Positions 22,880 to 34,963 of a stretch of DNA of 64,000 nt are shown here, in pieces. The position numbers and the translations under genes were made by a program. Each line of letters starts with the position of its first letter. Position 1 is the stretch's first letter. Under the pieces are notes generated by a model, which was given only the letters and a program-made list of their open reading frames with translations, searched no databases and had not been told where the DNA came from. The DNA is from Luzula sylvatica (taxonomy: Eukaryota; Streptophyta; Magnoliopsida; Poales; Juncaceae): positions 49,337,052 to 49,401,051 of the forward strand of contig OX326956.1 in assembly GCA_946800325.1 (NCBI GenBank). The letters are read 5' to 3'.

Positions 22880-23500
22880 CATCAATTAACCATAATTGGA
22901 GCGCATCCGGATCAAACAGATCAAAAGGTCCAAATTAATCCATATATCTCTATTCCTCTTTTCTTTTAACTATTCAGGGCAACTGTACAAGGTTGTAGTT
23001 CATTTCTTGCTTATTTCCCTAATTTTCGTTTGAGGTCCTTCGATGTAAATTTTTATAACTATCTTACACGGTTGCAAATAGTTTCGTTAAACGTTACGCA
23101 ACACCAATATAGCTTAGTTTAGAAACAAAACGCTATTCGCTGCAGTTTGGTATTCTGCTACGACTAAATAAAATACTTTTGGATTAATTTTTTAAATAAA
23201 TTTAATTAAGAAAATTTATTTCATGAAAATATTAATAATTAAAAACTATTTTTGTTGATAAATGAACCAAACAATTCCGTCTCTTATTTAGATAGAGTTG
23301 TTTTGACTTTATTGGAGATACTCATGAAATCACGAGATCATCTTCACCTCTGTGGCGCGCAGTGGAGAAGCAGATTCTCGAAGAAGAGCATATTTCATGA
23401 ATATTGTATGCGCTACGAATTATATCATCTGCAATAACTCTCGCAATTGCGCACGCTACAAAAATTATCACCACGCTACGGACTACGGGTTAGAAGCTAT
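22880..23500. other. Intergenic DNA
   Basis: No supported gene or element; short open frames only. Confidence 0.45.
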
Positions 23501-23508
23501 TTGTAACA

Positions 23509-23540
23509 CTAGGAAAATTGCCCGTGCTTCACAACGGAAC
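23509..23540 (-). mobile_element. Helitron 3' terminus
   Basis: Minus-strand CTAG-T end preceded by an imperfect hairpin (CCGTTGTGAAGCACGGG). Same family signature (plus strand ACACTAGGAAAATTGCCCG) as the ends at 11593 and 52948. Confidence 0.5.
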
Positions 23541-23795
23541 GGATTATTTAATGTAATCGTGCAATATTTATTTTTTCCTTTATATATTTATAATTTAATA
23601 TTTTCTTAATAATCAAGAGAAACAACATTACCAGTTTACGTAACTATAAGATAAAAAGTTGAGAACTATTAAAACACATATTTCATGTTGCTATACTTAG
23701 AATGGTATCATTACTTATCAATTATGTGTTTACAGACAAAAACAAGTTCAGATATTAACACCGAGAAGGTGAGGAGGTCATTTTTAAGAGTGATG

Positions 23796-23947
23796 CTACA
23801 ATCACTCCCTCCCTCGCTTTCAAATTCACTCCCTAGGTCATTGACATGTGGACCCCACATCTACTTTCACAAAAATTAATTTATATGGGACCCATATGTC
23901 AGCCACTTGGGAAGGGGATATGGGAGGGAGGGAGGGAGTGGCTCTAG
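23796..23947. mobile_element. Short MITE, almost wholly palindromic (152 bp)
   Basis: The ends are CTACAATCACTCCCTCCCT (left) and, inverted, CTAGAGCCACTCCCTCCCT (right). The inner halves also pair (TGACATGTGGACCCCACA against TGGGACCCATATGTCA). No convincing target duplication was seen, so the superfamily is open. Confidence 0.55.
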
Positions 23948-24014
23948 GTTTATTCCATTTTTATTTGGAAGTGACATATTACAAGGAATAATTTCTTTTT
24001 ACATTACAATCAAC

Positions 24015-24741
24015 AAGTGTTGCAAAAAACGGTGTAAAACGGTAAAAAAACGGTAAAACGGTGCCAAACCGTACTGTTTTTTGCAAGAAAATTTCAAAAA
24101 ACGGTCCACCGTTTTTTTACCGTCTTTGACCATTTTTTTTGTTAAAAAAACGTTTTAAACGTTTTTTTTGACCGTTTTTTTCATAAAACAGATTTTTTTT
24201 TAATATTGTTTTTTTTTTTTTTTTTTTTTTTTTTTGGCATTACAAACCGGTAACTGTTTCGTAGTAAATTTGGAGAGAGATCAAATGTTCTCTTTCAAAT
24301 AATAATTGTAATTTGTGATATTTTGTGTTTAATTCTTACATGAACAAGGTAATTCTGATCCAGATTATCATGGTTAATTATTTTGTGTCTAATTTCGATT
24401 GACGCATCTAATTAGTTGATCTTTTTGTCTAATTAGATAGCTAAGAATATTTATTCTGATATGTTTAGGTCGATGGACATTTATTCAATATGTTTTATTA
24501 ATATTTCATATGTTTTTTTAAATTTTGGACTTTCGTATATACTTAAGTTGAATTATAAAAATTGAATTATTATATTTTTGTTTGTTTTATTTTTAAATTT
24601 TTATTATAATTGCTATAAAATATTGTCGATTTAAGTAACCGTTTTTTAACCGTTTTTTTTACCGTTTTACGACCGTTTTACAGTAAAACATTAAAACGGT
24701 GACCGACCGTACCGTACCGTTTCCCGTCATTTGCAACATTG
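24015..24741. mobile_element. Non-autonomous hAT element, 727 bp
   Basis: Exact 8-bp duplication CAATCAAC at 24007-24014 and 24742-24749. Termini contain AAGTGTTGCAAA (left) and inverted CAATGTTGCAAA (right). Both subterminal zones carry many ACGGT/ACCGT motifs (about ten on the left and ten on the right). The centre is AT-rich and includes a 30-nt T run. No coding capacity. Confidence 0.85.
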
Positions 24742-24749
24742 CAATCAAC

Positions 24750-27127
24750 TATTACAAGGTATGGAACTGAAAAATAACATTTGACTTTTAACTCATCATC
24801 ATATACTTTCAAAGCCATGTTGAAAAGAAAGAAAGTAATTTTTCATTGAATTAAGTGATGGAAACTGAACATACCAATTTTTTCTTCATTGTCGGTAGAT
24901 GAATTGTTAGAAGTGCTGACATATGTGAGAAATATAAAAAATCCCAGTTTTAATTCCTGTAAGTAATTAAAAAAAAAGTGAGAAATATTTGAAATAATTA
25001 TTATTACTTTTTATGAAGACAGTCATTTTATATTCTTCATCCATAAATCAGTTTGAAAACAATATAATCACAAGTTTATGAAACACAAAGGGGAAAAAAA
25101 TCAAAATGGTAAATTTGAAATAAGAAACAAACAATTTATTGTACCAGTTATGCACGAGCTAAGAAGCCTTGCACACACACCAATAAATTGCATCTTATTT
25201 TTGCGAGGTCGTTCGCCACATACATAAATATAAAATATATTATAATTAGGATTCATTCAAAAATCATCTCATTAGAATTCCAAAACATTGAAAATAATTT
25301 TTCTAACCTTTGATTTTGTACTGGTAGTAGAACTAACTCAGCTCCATGTAGTTCGAGTTTGTTGAAACACTGCAAATGCATAAAATTGGCATGTTTAGGT
25401 ACCACCTAAATTGAATATACCAAAAGTGTAAAAAATCTAGAAGCGTAATTAATCTCCATGGAAGTTTCGCAATAGCTCTCAAAAAGCACTTAATACAAAG
25501 AATAATCAAATGAAGCTTCAATCAAAACCCGTCTCAACTATTAGAGAGCAAAGATGAGATTAGAGAGATGATTTTTGGAATGAATACCTGCACAAAATTA
25601 ATCAAATTGAAAAGACAGATTCTTTTAACAATTTTGTAAAATATTTTATGTTGATTGCATCGTACCTATTTAGTCTTTGTGATAATTATACCAAAAATAT
25701 CCAATCTTATATTGTATCGCTCGGAGCTAGCCAACGTTACCACATCATATTCCTATCATATATGAGAAAAATATAGAGCACAATATCACATAGTTAAATT
25801 AATAAACAAAAGATTATAATAAGACTGGAGCAAAGAAGATTCATTATCTTACACTTCCACAATCTTGTACCAAGACTCGGCATTTAGGGAGATAGTTTGA
25901 ATCTACCAGTCAGGGCCAGCCTTTAATTTTCTGAAAATTTTGAACAAACTAAGACTAAATTAGACACAAAATAAGACTAAATTCCAAACCACAATAGTAA
26001 ATTCAAAAAATAACTCTTATCCACAAAATAATTATACATACAAAGTTAAATTAAAAAAAATATCTTCAAACTAAAGGAAGAATGACTTGCAATGCAAAAT
26101 AGAATTTCAATACATTAATTGCCTACTGTCACTTCTAATTGTGCATTTGAGCATTGAATTAACCACATTTAGCCTAAATTGAACTTATTTATATCCAAAG
26201 AAGAAAGTGAAAATAGCAACATATCTGTATAAGGGAAAATTTCACTTGAACTCATCAATCCAGGGTTTCAACGTTGAATCTATGTGAAAACCGAACCAAT
26301 TGTAGATAAAAAAATTAATGAAGTGAAAGTAGCAACACACCTTGCCTCATCGTTTTAGGATTTCGTCGCCGAACCTAGGTTAGTCACCAAGAGAAAGAGA
26401 TTATTGGCTGCTCATCGTTTTAGCTCGTGGCCGTCTCTCTCGCGCGATCTGGCTCCACTGCGGCCGTCTTTCTTCATCTCTGCCTCGATCCCCGTGGACT
26501 CTCGGTAAGATCCCGTGCGATCCGATGTGGCCGTCTCTCTCGCGCGATTTGATGTGGCCGTCTCTCTTCATATCTGGCTCGATCGGACTCCACCGCGGCC
26601 GTCTCTCTTCATCTCTTCTCTTTTTCTCCGTTCTCTCGCAGTTTAGGGTTATGGTTCGCGAAAGAGAGGGTTGTGGCCTGTGGGGGTGGCGAGACTAACA
26701 GGAGAGGGGATGGGGCCTGGGGGCATGTTTTGTAAATGGAGAGGTTATGGCTATGTTTTGTAAAGAGAGGGCGATACAGTAAATGGAGATGAGTAGTAAA
26801 CAGTAAATGGAACGGTAAATGGGGACGTGGCCACACATGATTGAGCAAAGTTGGGATAAATTTAATGGGAGAGGTTAATTAATATCTTATTTTCTACTTA
26901 CAATGCAAATCTGCAAATTTGAGTGAGGTTTTGCCTCCTCCTTAAAAAAACATTTAATAATACATAGAATTACACAACACATTCCAACGTCGTTTTGGCC
27001 TAGTCCGTAAAAACACATTTAAGGTTTCAAAAAGCCATCCACAACCCAAACGAAACTCACACCTTCCGAAGAAGAAATTAACAAAGTTTGAAACAGACCA
27101 AACAACTAGTTTTAGTAGGGGGTGCGA
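24750..27127. other. Intergenic region with GGCCGTCT repeats
   Basis: AT-rich to about 26.3 kb with no supported gene. From 26429 to 26610 the octamer GGCCGTCT occurs five times within a diverged tandem duplication of about 100 bp, GC-richer than its surroundings. CAGGGCCAGCCTTT at 25914 resembles a hAT terminus, but no partner end was found. Confidence 0.45.
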
Positions 27128-28484
27128 TCAAAGTTGCAATGGGGGATTATGACGATCACGGGGAAGCTTAATACGGCCAGCTTCCCCTGCTGGGACGAGC
27201 TCCAAGTTCTCGCAATTACAAATCTCGATCATGAACCCGTCAGGATCTTTGAAGAAGAGTTGGTCGATAGGCGACCCTTCCTCTTCGTTAATGGTCCTCT
27301 TCAGATACTTTATTTTCATCTCCTTCAGCCTCTTCTCCAATGCATCCATGTCCTCACACTACGATAATCACATAATTAACAGTAATAAATAGTGTGTTAT
27401 CTATGTGCTCAGAAAACTATTTTAGTAATTACATACCATTAGTTTGATATAATTATGAACAAAAATATATTCTATGGTGCATACTTTGAAAGCACCAAAT
27501 TTAAAACATTCAGTAGAATTTTATCTTATTTAACATTCAATATATTATGTTCTACCTAACTTTTCTGCAAAACAACAACTTATATATACAAATGTTTATT
27601 TTCAAAACCGGCCGACAATTTATATTTACAAATTATTAATAAATTATAATGTACATTTATTAATTAATATGAAATTATTTGTATCCATAAATTAATATGC
27701 ATTGGTTAATATATATATATATAGCTAACATGAAACAAAATTTGTATCCAACTACTTTTCGATTTACCTTCACTTGAAACAAACAATAACTTTAAATTCC
27801 TATTATCTAACATTCTAACAAATTTTATGTGAAAAAACATATACCCTAAAGAACGAGTGAAACAAGCACTTCACTTTCTCGTTGACAATACAATAATCCT
27901 TAAAAAATCCTCCAAAATCTCTTATATGTACATACTGAGTTTTATATCGAGAGAGTTAAATTGTGCAAACCTGGAATGAAATGTGGTTATCCATGGGATC
28001 AAGGCGGTTTGGATCGGCGTCAGGCAACCGTGAATCATCCTTCTTTTGTACTAGATGAACTCCAATGCCATAGTTGAAAAGCCTATATTTAGAAAAAGAA
28101 AGAAGATCGACACGCACGAGACATGAGGCAAAAGCACGAGTGATCCAACATAATAATATCATACACAATCTAGTGAAATCTCTTTTATCGACGGAACTTA
28201 TTTTATATGTAGAAGTAAGCTCTCAACCTGTAAAATAGTAAATTATTTTACCATGCACCGTCGAATTGAAGGGAAGGGGGGCGCTTAATCAACACGAAAC
28301 CGAGAACTTTGACGTAGAAATCAATCGAAACTTGCACCGACTTGCAGAGCCTCGATACATGGTTGAGTGCCATGAGAGGCATTGGGGGCACATCATCATG
28401 ATAATTCTCTTCTGTTTCTGAATTTTCGTCTTTCTTCTCATCTTCTTTTGCTGAATTTTGATTTTTCCTATCTTCCTCTCCCAT
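27128..28484 (-). CDS. Glyoxalase I family protein (VOC superfamily), 191 aa
   Basis: Three exons on the minus strand: 28252-28484, 27971-28082 and 27128-27358, all GT-AG and in phase. The closest group I recognise is the plant glyoxalase-I-like subfamily of Arabidopsis GLYI4/GLYI7 (LNHVSRLCKSV, DFYVKVLGF, DNHISFQ, QLFFKDPDGFMIEICN). The VOC fold spans about residues 37-170. Likely metal ligands or their equivalents are His42, His111 and Glu160. The first 35 residues are acidic and Lys/Glu-rich, longer than usual and probably disordered. Members of this subgroup are linked to methylglyoxal or stress metabolism, but many lack proven lactoylglutathione lyase activity, so the substrate is open. 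No organelle targeting signal is seen; cytosolic by default. Confidence 0.88.
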
Positions 28485-29826
28485 GTTATGAAGTTATGAA
28501 CAACAAAGGAACTTTGATTTTTGGAAACTAGCTAGTTCTGGTTCGTATTTGTATTGATTATAGTATTATACCTCAAAGAGGCGCCGAATAGGAGGATTTG
28601 TGATTACGTGTTTGGCCTGAAGATGCCACATGGAAGGTTTGCATGAGGGGCCGTACGATGCATGTCAACTTCTTGATGGGCATCTTCTTTTCCTCTCTGT
28701 TCTTTTTAATGTTAGGAAGAAATTGGGCTTGATTGAACCATGAGCTAAGAATTCTTAATTAAAACATAGATTTGTTTATCTTTCGTTCGTATCAATAAAA
28801 ATTGAAATCATAATTTAATTTAATTTAATTGGAAATCGAACCATTTATTTTACGAGGAAATGCCTTTCTCAGCTCTGCTTCTATTTGAGAAAACAGGACC
28901 CATTACTATTCGTGCAAGTAATGTTTGATCATAAACTAAGATTTTGACTTGCACAACATCCCATGTTCACTATCAAATCAAATTTGGTCCATTGGTTATG
29001 TATATGTATGCGACTTGTCACCTAGCATTTCTTAATCCTTATCCATTCTTAACACAAGTGACACACGCACGTTATAAAACCTCGCAATGATCATTTTTTT
29101 ACACTAACACACATGACCTTATCCTTTTTCAATTTAGTAAATACCCATCATCGTATCATAAACATAGTTATGTAACTTTTAGAAAATATTAAATTTATTA
29201 TTTTACAATTTACAAAATTTACTTAGGTCGCCAAACATGTATTAAACAAATGCAAGTAGCACTTGATATAAGAAGCATCATTTACTATTTAGACTCCAAC
29301 ATTATTTTTTCCCCTTTCCATGTGTTTTGTCAGATAGATTCCCGCATTAAAATTCTTTAAAATCGAATTATCTCAATACTCTTAACCAAAAACCAAATTA
29401 ATCTAAGAAATAATGTAGATAATGGAACTGGTAACACAACATGACAAATAATTAGATCCAACTAATTCCTTGACAATATGATAATGAACAAATTAGTTAA
29501 AACTTTCAAAATTCAACTAATCTAATAATTAAACATCAATTGTTTGTTAATCATAGTACTAACGTTAACAAAATGATATTGACCCTATAACTAATTTTCC
29601 ACTTTGTTAGCTAAAAAAGTTGCTATATTAAATTATTAAATTATGTATGAATTTGAATATCAAAAAGAGAAATTATTCTATATTAAGCACTAATCGTGTA
29701 CACAAAATTTGACCCCACACAACAAAGTATACTCTTGTATAAATCTAAATCAATTAAACAATCTATTGTCAAAGAGATAAATATATACATCAAAACTTAA
29801 AATTTCATCTTTTTTTTTCTTACTAA
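28485..29826. other. Spacer between glyoxalase-like and GT61 genes
   Basis: AT-rich. It should contain the promoter of the glyoxalase-like gene (just above 28484) and the 3' end of the GT61 transcript. No further gene seen. Confidence 0.5.
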
Positions 29827-31829
29827 CTAATTCAATACCATTTGCCTTGTTTTCTTCAAAATCAAGTAACCATGAGCCTTGACAAGTCTCTTTCTAAACC
29901 GGTTCAAATCCAGCTTGACATTTTGCCTATCTAAGTAGACTCTTTTGGTGACCTCCCAACCCTTTTGGGCCACTTTTTGAGGGTCAATCAACACAGGGTC
30001 CCTTCTTGGATATTTTCTATAAAGTGAACTCTCTTTTGGTAGGATCTTGTATGGCATGTAATTCAATCCGAGTTTCCCCGCCGGTTGGCCGTAGTAGTTT
30101 TCGGCGGCCCAGTCGGTACCGAGCGGTATGACTTGTATGAATACTTTGCCCGGCCTCATGAATAGGAAATGGGTCATCGCCGCGCCGTGTACCCCTATCA
30201 ACGCATCGCTGTAGTTTAGCACTCTGTATATTTTGCATAGCTCTGTGGTTTTTTCGGGTCTTAGAACCTGCACGATACGAGAATACTCGATCAAGTTTTT
30301 TGTTTTAAGGATCGATAGTTTTCTTCATTAATGAACTTTTGATTATTTAGATTTTAAAAAGATTAGTTATAAATGGGTCATATTTCAATGCAAAGTTTTG
30401 AAGTTATTTAAAAAGAAAAGTTAAAAATTGCAATCTTAATTCTTAAAGTCGATATATAATTTAGAATATAAAAGTGTCTAAAAGTCATAAGAAAAGAAAA
30501 TATGCAAATACTCAAAAAACTCATGGGTTTAAAATGATGTTTTAAAGGTATTATAATATTAAAATGGCTTCTGAAAACTCCTCGTATACAGAAACAAAAT
30601 GCAACTATTTATTTTGTCCAAATTATTATAATTATTAACATAATAAGGTATTAAACAAGTAGTTAATTTAAATACCTGAACTTGGAATCCAATTTCCTCG
30701 GCCAACTCTACGAGCTGTGCCTCGTTTTCGATAGCTCTGGATCCGCCGCTCCTCGATAAAATTACCAATTTTGGCCGGTGCATTAACCCGTCATTCATCC
30801 GTACCGGAATCTTCTGCACCGGTACCAAACTCGATCTCTCTTCAATTCTCTCAATGTACCGTATTCTCCCCTTATACGCCTCGTCGATCATTCTCCTAAA
30901 ATCCCTAATTGTTCTATTTCCAATCATTCTCGAATTATCCACCGTCAATTCGTCGTGAATTCTCAAACCAACAATTACATTCTTGAAGCAATGAGTTCTC
31001 TTGTCTTTCGAAAAATCAATCGGTTTGTATTTCGATAATCTCGATACCACATCTCCATACTTGGTCATCCACCATGAATGGTATTCGAGTATAATAAAAA
31101 CCACCTTTCTATTGAAGTGTTGCGATGTGATGTACAGCGGTATTAAACCATCGTTGAATTCATGGTATACATTACCGGTATACCCGCCGGTCGAGAAAAC
31201 AATGGCCGGTACGTTATGTGTAACGTCACACTTGTGGGCCCCACTTTCAGTAACATGTTTGAGTTTGATCTCGTCTATCGTAGACATGACACTTGTCTCC
31301 CATTTTCGTGTATATGGTCTTATTGTTTCCTGTGTTTCATTGGTTCGTACCGAAGAGGATACGAGGAGGATTGAACTGGAGGGGGAGCGGGTACGTACAT
31401 CTCCTCTCATGAAGCAAATATCGGTACGAAATGCGGTACGATCGCAACATATCGAGTTGTTCGCCATTGATGAACAAAGAAGTTTCGGAAGATTATGAAG
31501 TCGGTTTTTTTCTGCTTGCAGAACTTGTTCTGTTCCTAAAGAATCTGACAAATACAAAACATAGAGTAATTAATGGAGTCATACTTCAATAAAGACAGAA
31601 TTAATTAAGTTTGCATGTAAGACTTACAGAAGAGAAGAGAGAGAAAGAGGAGAGAGAAGGAGAGGGAGGAGAGGAGGAAGAGGAGGCGGCGGAGCCTGGG
31701 CGGTTGAGGCTTGTTCGAACGGGTTGTGCCATAATCGTAATAATACATGATGTGATCAGAATCCTTTTGGCATTGAAACGTATCGCCCTTGCGTAATTGC
31801 AAGACATATATTTTGTGACTCTGCACCAT
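29827..31829 (-). CDS. Glycosyltransferase family 61 protein, 503 aa
   Basis: Three exons on the minus strand: 31628-31829, 30676-31544 and 29827-30267, GT-AG and phase-consistent. Residues 1-48 form a short basic cytosolic tail, about 49-68 an apolar signal anchor, and the rest a luminal DUF563/GT61 domain, so this is a Golgi type II membrane protein. Recognisable blocks are CDVTHNVPAIVFSTGGYTGN, NVYHEFNDGLIPLYIT, PKLVILSRSGGSR and GVHGAAMTHFLFMRPG. Plant GT61 members add xylose or arabinose to xylan or to N-glycans; those of this type (like Arabidopsis At2g41640) are often annotated as EGF-domain O-GlcNAc transferase-like, but the acceptor is not known. An in-frame ATG at residue 28 is an alternative start. 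The 5' leader holds (TC)n and (TTCA)n tracts. Confidence 0.88.
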
Positions 31830-31910
31830 TCTGACTCTGATTCTCTCTCAGGTTCTGCTATTCTTTCTCTGTTCTCTGTGAGTCTTGTCGAGGAAGAGAC
31901 GAAATTCGCA

Positions 31911-31963
31911 GAGAGAGAGAGAGAGAGAGTTGGGGTTTTGAGAATGAATGAATGAATGAATGG
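31911..31963 (-). repeat. (TC)n and (TTCA)n microsatellites in the GT61 leader
   Basis: About ten GA units (plus strand, 31911-31930), then about four TGAA units (31944-31963), 80-130 bp upstream of the GT61 start. Confidence 0.85.
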
Positions 31964-34647
31964 AGTTAAATTGAAGAGTGTATAAAAGGGGTTACTTAGG
32001 ATAAGAATTAAGAAGAGAGAGAAGATAGGCAGAAGAATATTAATTAGAGAGAGAAAAATTAATAAATAAGTTGATGTTTTGAATCATCTAATCTATTTGA
32101 AAAAACAGATTAGGACTAACACTATTATTTTCTTGATATTGTATAATTCTAGCATGCATGCAATAAAATACCTAATAAATTAAAATCACATAACTGGTTT
32201 CCATCTTACTATGTGTTACACTTGTGTCTTATTTATTGAATTATTGATTATTAATTATATAGAACATTGTCAGTCAACATGTAGTGTTGTAACTGGTAAG
32301 CAAAAAAATATTATGGTGCATTTTATTATTTTTATTATGAGGAAAAAAGGAGAATTTTTAATATTTTCCATGCATGTTATTCTAATCAATATTTAGTTGT
32401 ACAATTTAACTATGGATCAACCGTGCTTATCAGCTCATAGATATATTTAGATTGAAGCAAAATATATCAAAATAGAAAATAGAAAATATGAATAAATTAA
32501 GTTTGTAGGGGAGTAAGGCTGCAAAAGCGAAGCTCTTGCCTCGTGACTAGCTCGACATCAACTCGAATTGTTTTCGAGTCGAATCAAATTCGAGTTCGAC
32601 TCGAGTCAAATTCGAACTGAATTTATATTGATTTCGAATCAAGTTCGAGTCAAGTTTGAGTTGGATCTATATTGATTTTAAGTCGAGTTCGAATCAGTTT
32701 CGAGCCGGTCCAAAATCGAATTGAGTCAATTTTGAATCACTTTCGAGTCGATCGAGCTGGCTCAAGCTAACTCGAGTCGAGTTCGAGCCGGGCATTATTG
32801 TTTGAGATCCTATATCAATTTCGAGTCGAGCCTGCTCGAATCGAGTTCGAGTTGGGTCCAGCTCGATCGAACTCGATATTAAATTTTAAATTAAAAAAAA
32901 ACTCGATAAATTAAAAAATAGCACATAATAAGTTAATAATTGTATTTTTGTTAATTTCAACATAGTACATCCAGTTTTGTATATAATTCAGAAAAAAGAA
33001 ACACCTAATAATTTAAGAATATGATTCTGTTACTTTAATTTTTTAGATGTATCAAGTGTTCTGAAAATACCCATTAGGGAGAGATCAAAAAGAAAAATCA
33101 TATAAAAAAGAGGAAATATTAAATATTTGGTCATTTAGGGAGATGATTAGTAATTGTGATTAAAGAATTATTAGAGAGAAGCTTAGAGGTGTTTGCCAGG
33201 CTGGATGGTGGGAGGTGCTGTGGGTCATGATTTCATCCAATTTTTTAATTGCCATTATTATACTTAATTAATAATTTACTATATGTTGTATATATTATTC
33301 ATTATAATTACAAATTACAAAAAAGCTTAGGGATTTGGTATCAAGAATCTAATGTATCAAGAATATAATTATAAATTACAAATTACAATAATTATCTAAT
33401 GCATGTTTTAAAAATATCAATGATATATATGAAATGAATGTACAAAAATAGACATGAATTGTGAAAAATAAAGTTATTGAATTTCTTAAATGGATAATTT
33501 TAAAACATGCAAAATACAATTGTTTATTTTCCTGTAGTGTTGTAAATTCAGAAATGCAAGAAAGTTGAAATTATAAATAGTTTGTGCAATAATTAACATG
33601 TCTTGTCATAAACTTAGCTGTAACATATCAAACCAAATATCTTTTAAGGGGGGCTTTCTTTTTTCCCACATGGGAGGCAAAGCATGAAAAATTGTAGTCA
33701 AATATACAACTTGAAAAAAATTAAAGTATATAAAAATTAATACAATTCTATCCATTTCTGCATGAGAGCATTAAATTAGATCATGTCTATAAGTGTACTC
33801 TTAATCAAGAAAGATTGTTAAAATAAAAGAGGGAAATAACTGGCCACAATCAAACTACTAATCTTAGAATCCTATGCTCTGTGTGGAATATAATAGAAGA
33901 TAAAAAAAAATACCAAGTACCCAATAAAATTGTTTAGTTTGCGAATAATACGTGTATAATTTACAAACAATTATGTATAACGAATAATATATGTATTGGC
34001 AACAATTCACGAAGTTTATAAAAATAAAATTAAAAAACATGTATTATACACGTATCGCCATATAATAAGTAGTTTTCAAAACATATATATTTCTTTAAAT
34101 AAAAAAAAATTTAATTTTCGAACAAGGATTAAGTAAACAAAACTATTAATAATAATCTATAAATTTATGATTTTGAACTTAAATAAACATTATTTAATAA
34201 AATAATCACAATTCACATTTATTTATGAATAAAAAAAATATATTCATATGCATTTGTATACCTAATTATTGTATATGTATTATGTAAAATAAATCAAAGT
34301 ATACACGAATAACCGAATTGACGAATTATCGGCATATTCCGTTTTATTTAACTGATTTGGCAAACGTTTGATTCCAATCATTCCCTATTGAATCATTTTA
34401 GTTAGTTATTCATGATATAATATCATAATACAATCCTAATTATAACTACTTTCTCCTATAAAAAACCCAAAACGGTAGCTTTGTTTTGGATTAGGTCTCT
34501 AATAAAATCACATCAAATAATATAACAAGGACTTTTCGATTTGGCGCATGGAACAAACGTCATTCTCCTCAAAGGTAAGGGTAGTTGGACTGCCTATCTA
34601 ACTTCTTTTTTTTTTGGCTGCTCCTTGTCCACTATACCCTTGTGGCG
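31964..34647. other. Intergenic DNA upstream of GT61
   Basis: Apart from the TCGAGT-rich block at 32530-32890 this is plain AT-rich DNA without recognisable genes. Confidence 0.45.
32530..32890. repeat. TCGAGT/ACTCGA-rich degenerate repeat block
   Basis: More than twenty copies of TTCGAGT, ACTCGA and close variants, often as the palindrome ACTCGAGT, separated by about 10-20 bp. Resembles the motif-dense interior of a plant MITE or DNA element, but no clear termini were identified. Confidence 0.6.
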
Positions 34648-34655
34648 GATGTGAT

Positions 34656-34955
34656 CAGGACCGATCCGATATTTTTGGAGATTTTTTACAGAGAAAATTA
34701 ATCAAATTAACTAAATATTAATATTAATATTATATTAATTTAATCATAAATATTTCTAAAATACGAAACTAATACAAAATGTTATCAAAATTATTACATA
34801 ATTAACAATTATGACTTAAATATCATTTTTCTCAATATTGATGAAATTTTTTTTAAAACATTATTTATACTACAATACATATTGAAAAAAATAAAATCTT
34901 TCAAATTCGGGAGCTTGTGCTAAGTCACAACTGACTAACTATAAAGCCGATCCTG
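34656..34955. mobile_element. Small hAT MITE, 300 bp
   Basis: The ends are CAGGACCGATCCG (left) and inverted CAGGATCGGCTTT (right). The flanks GATGTGAT (34648-34655) and AATGTGAT (34956-34963) form an 8-bp duplication with one mismatch. AT-rich interior, no coding. Confidence 0.72.
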
Positions 34956-34963
34956 AATGTGAT

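Noticed and set aside
25914..25940. CAGGGCCAGCCTTT as a hAT terminus
   Set aside because: No inverted partner or target duplication within about 1 kb.
26609..26848. 79-codon frame (minus) with His/Leu/Pro-rich sequence
   Set aside because: No conserved domain; composition fits a CT-rich leader or non-coding island.
30001..31498. Open frames opposite the GT61 exons (for example 165 codons at 31001, plus)
   Set aside because: Antisense shadows of the GT61 coding sequence with no family resemblance.
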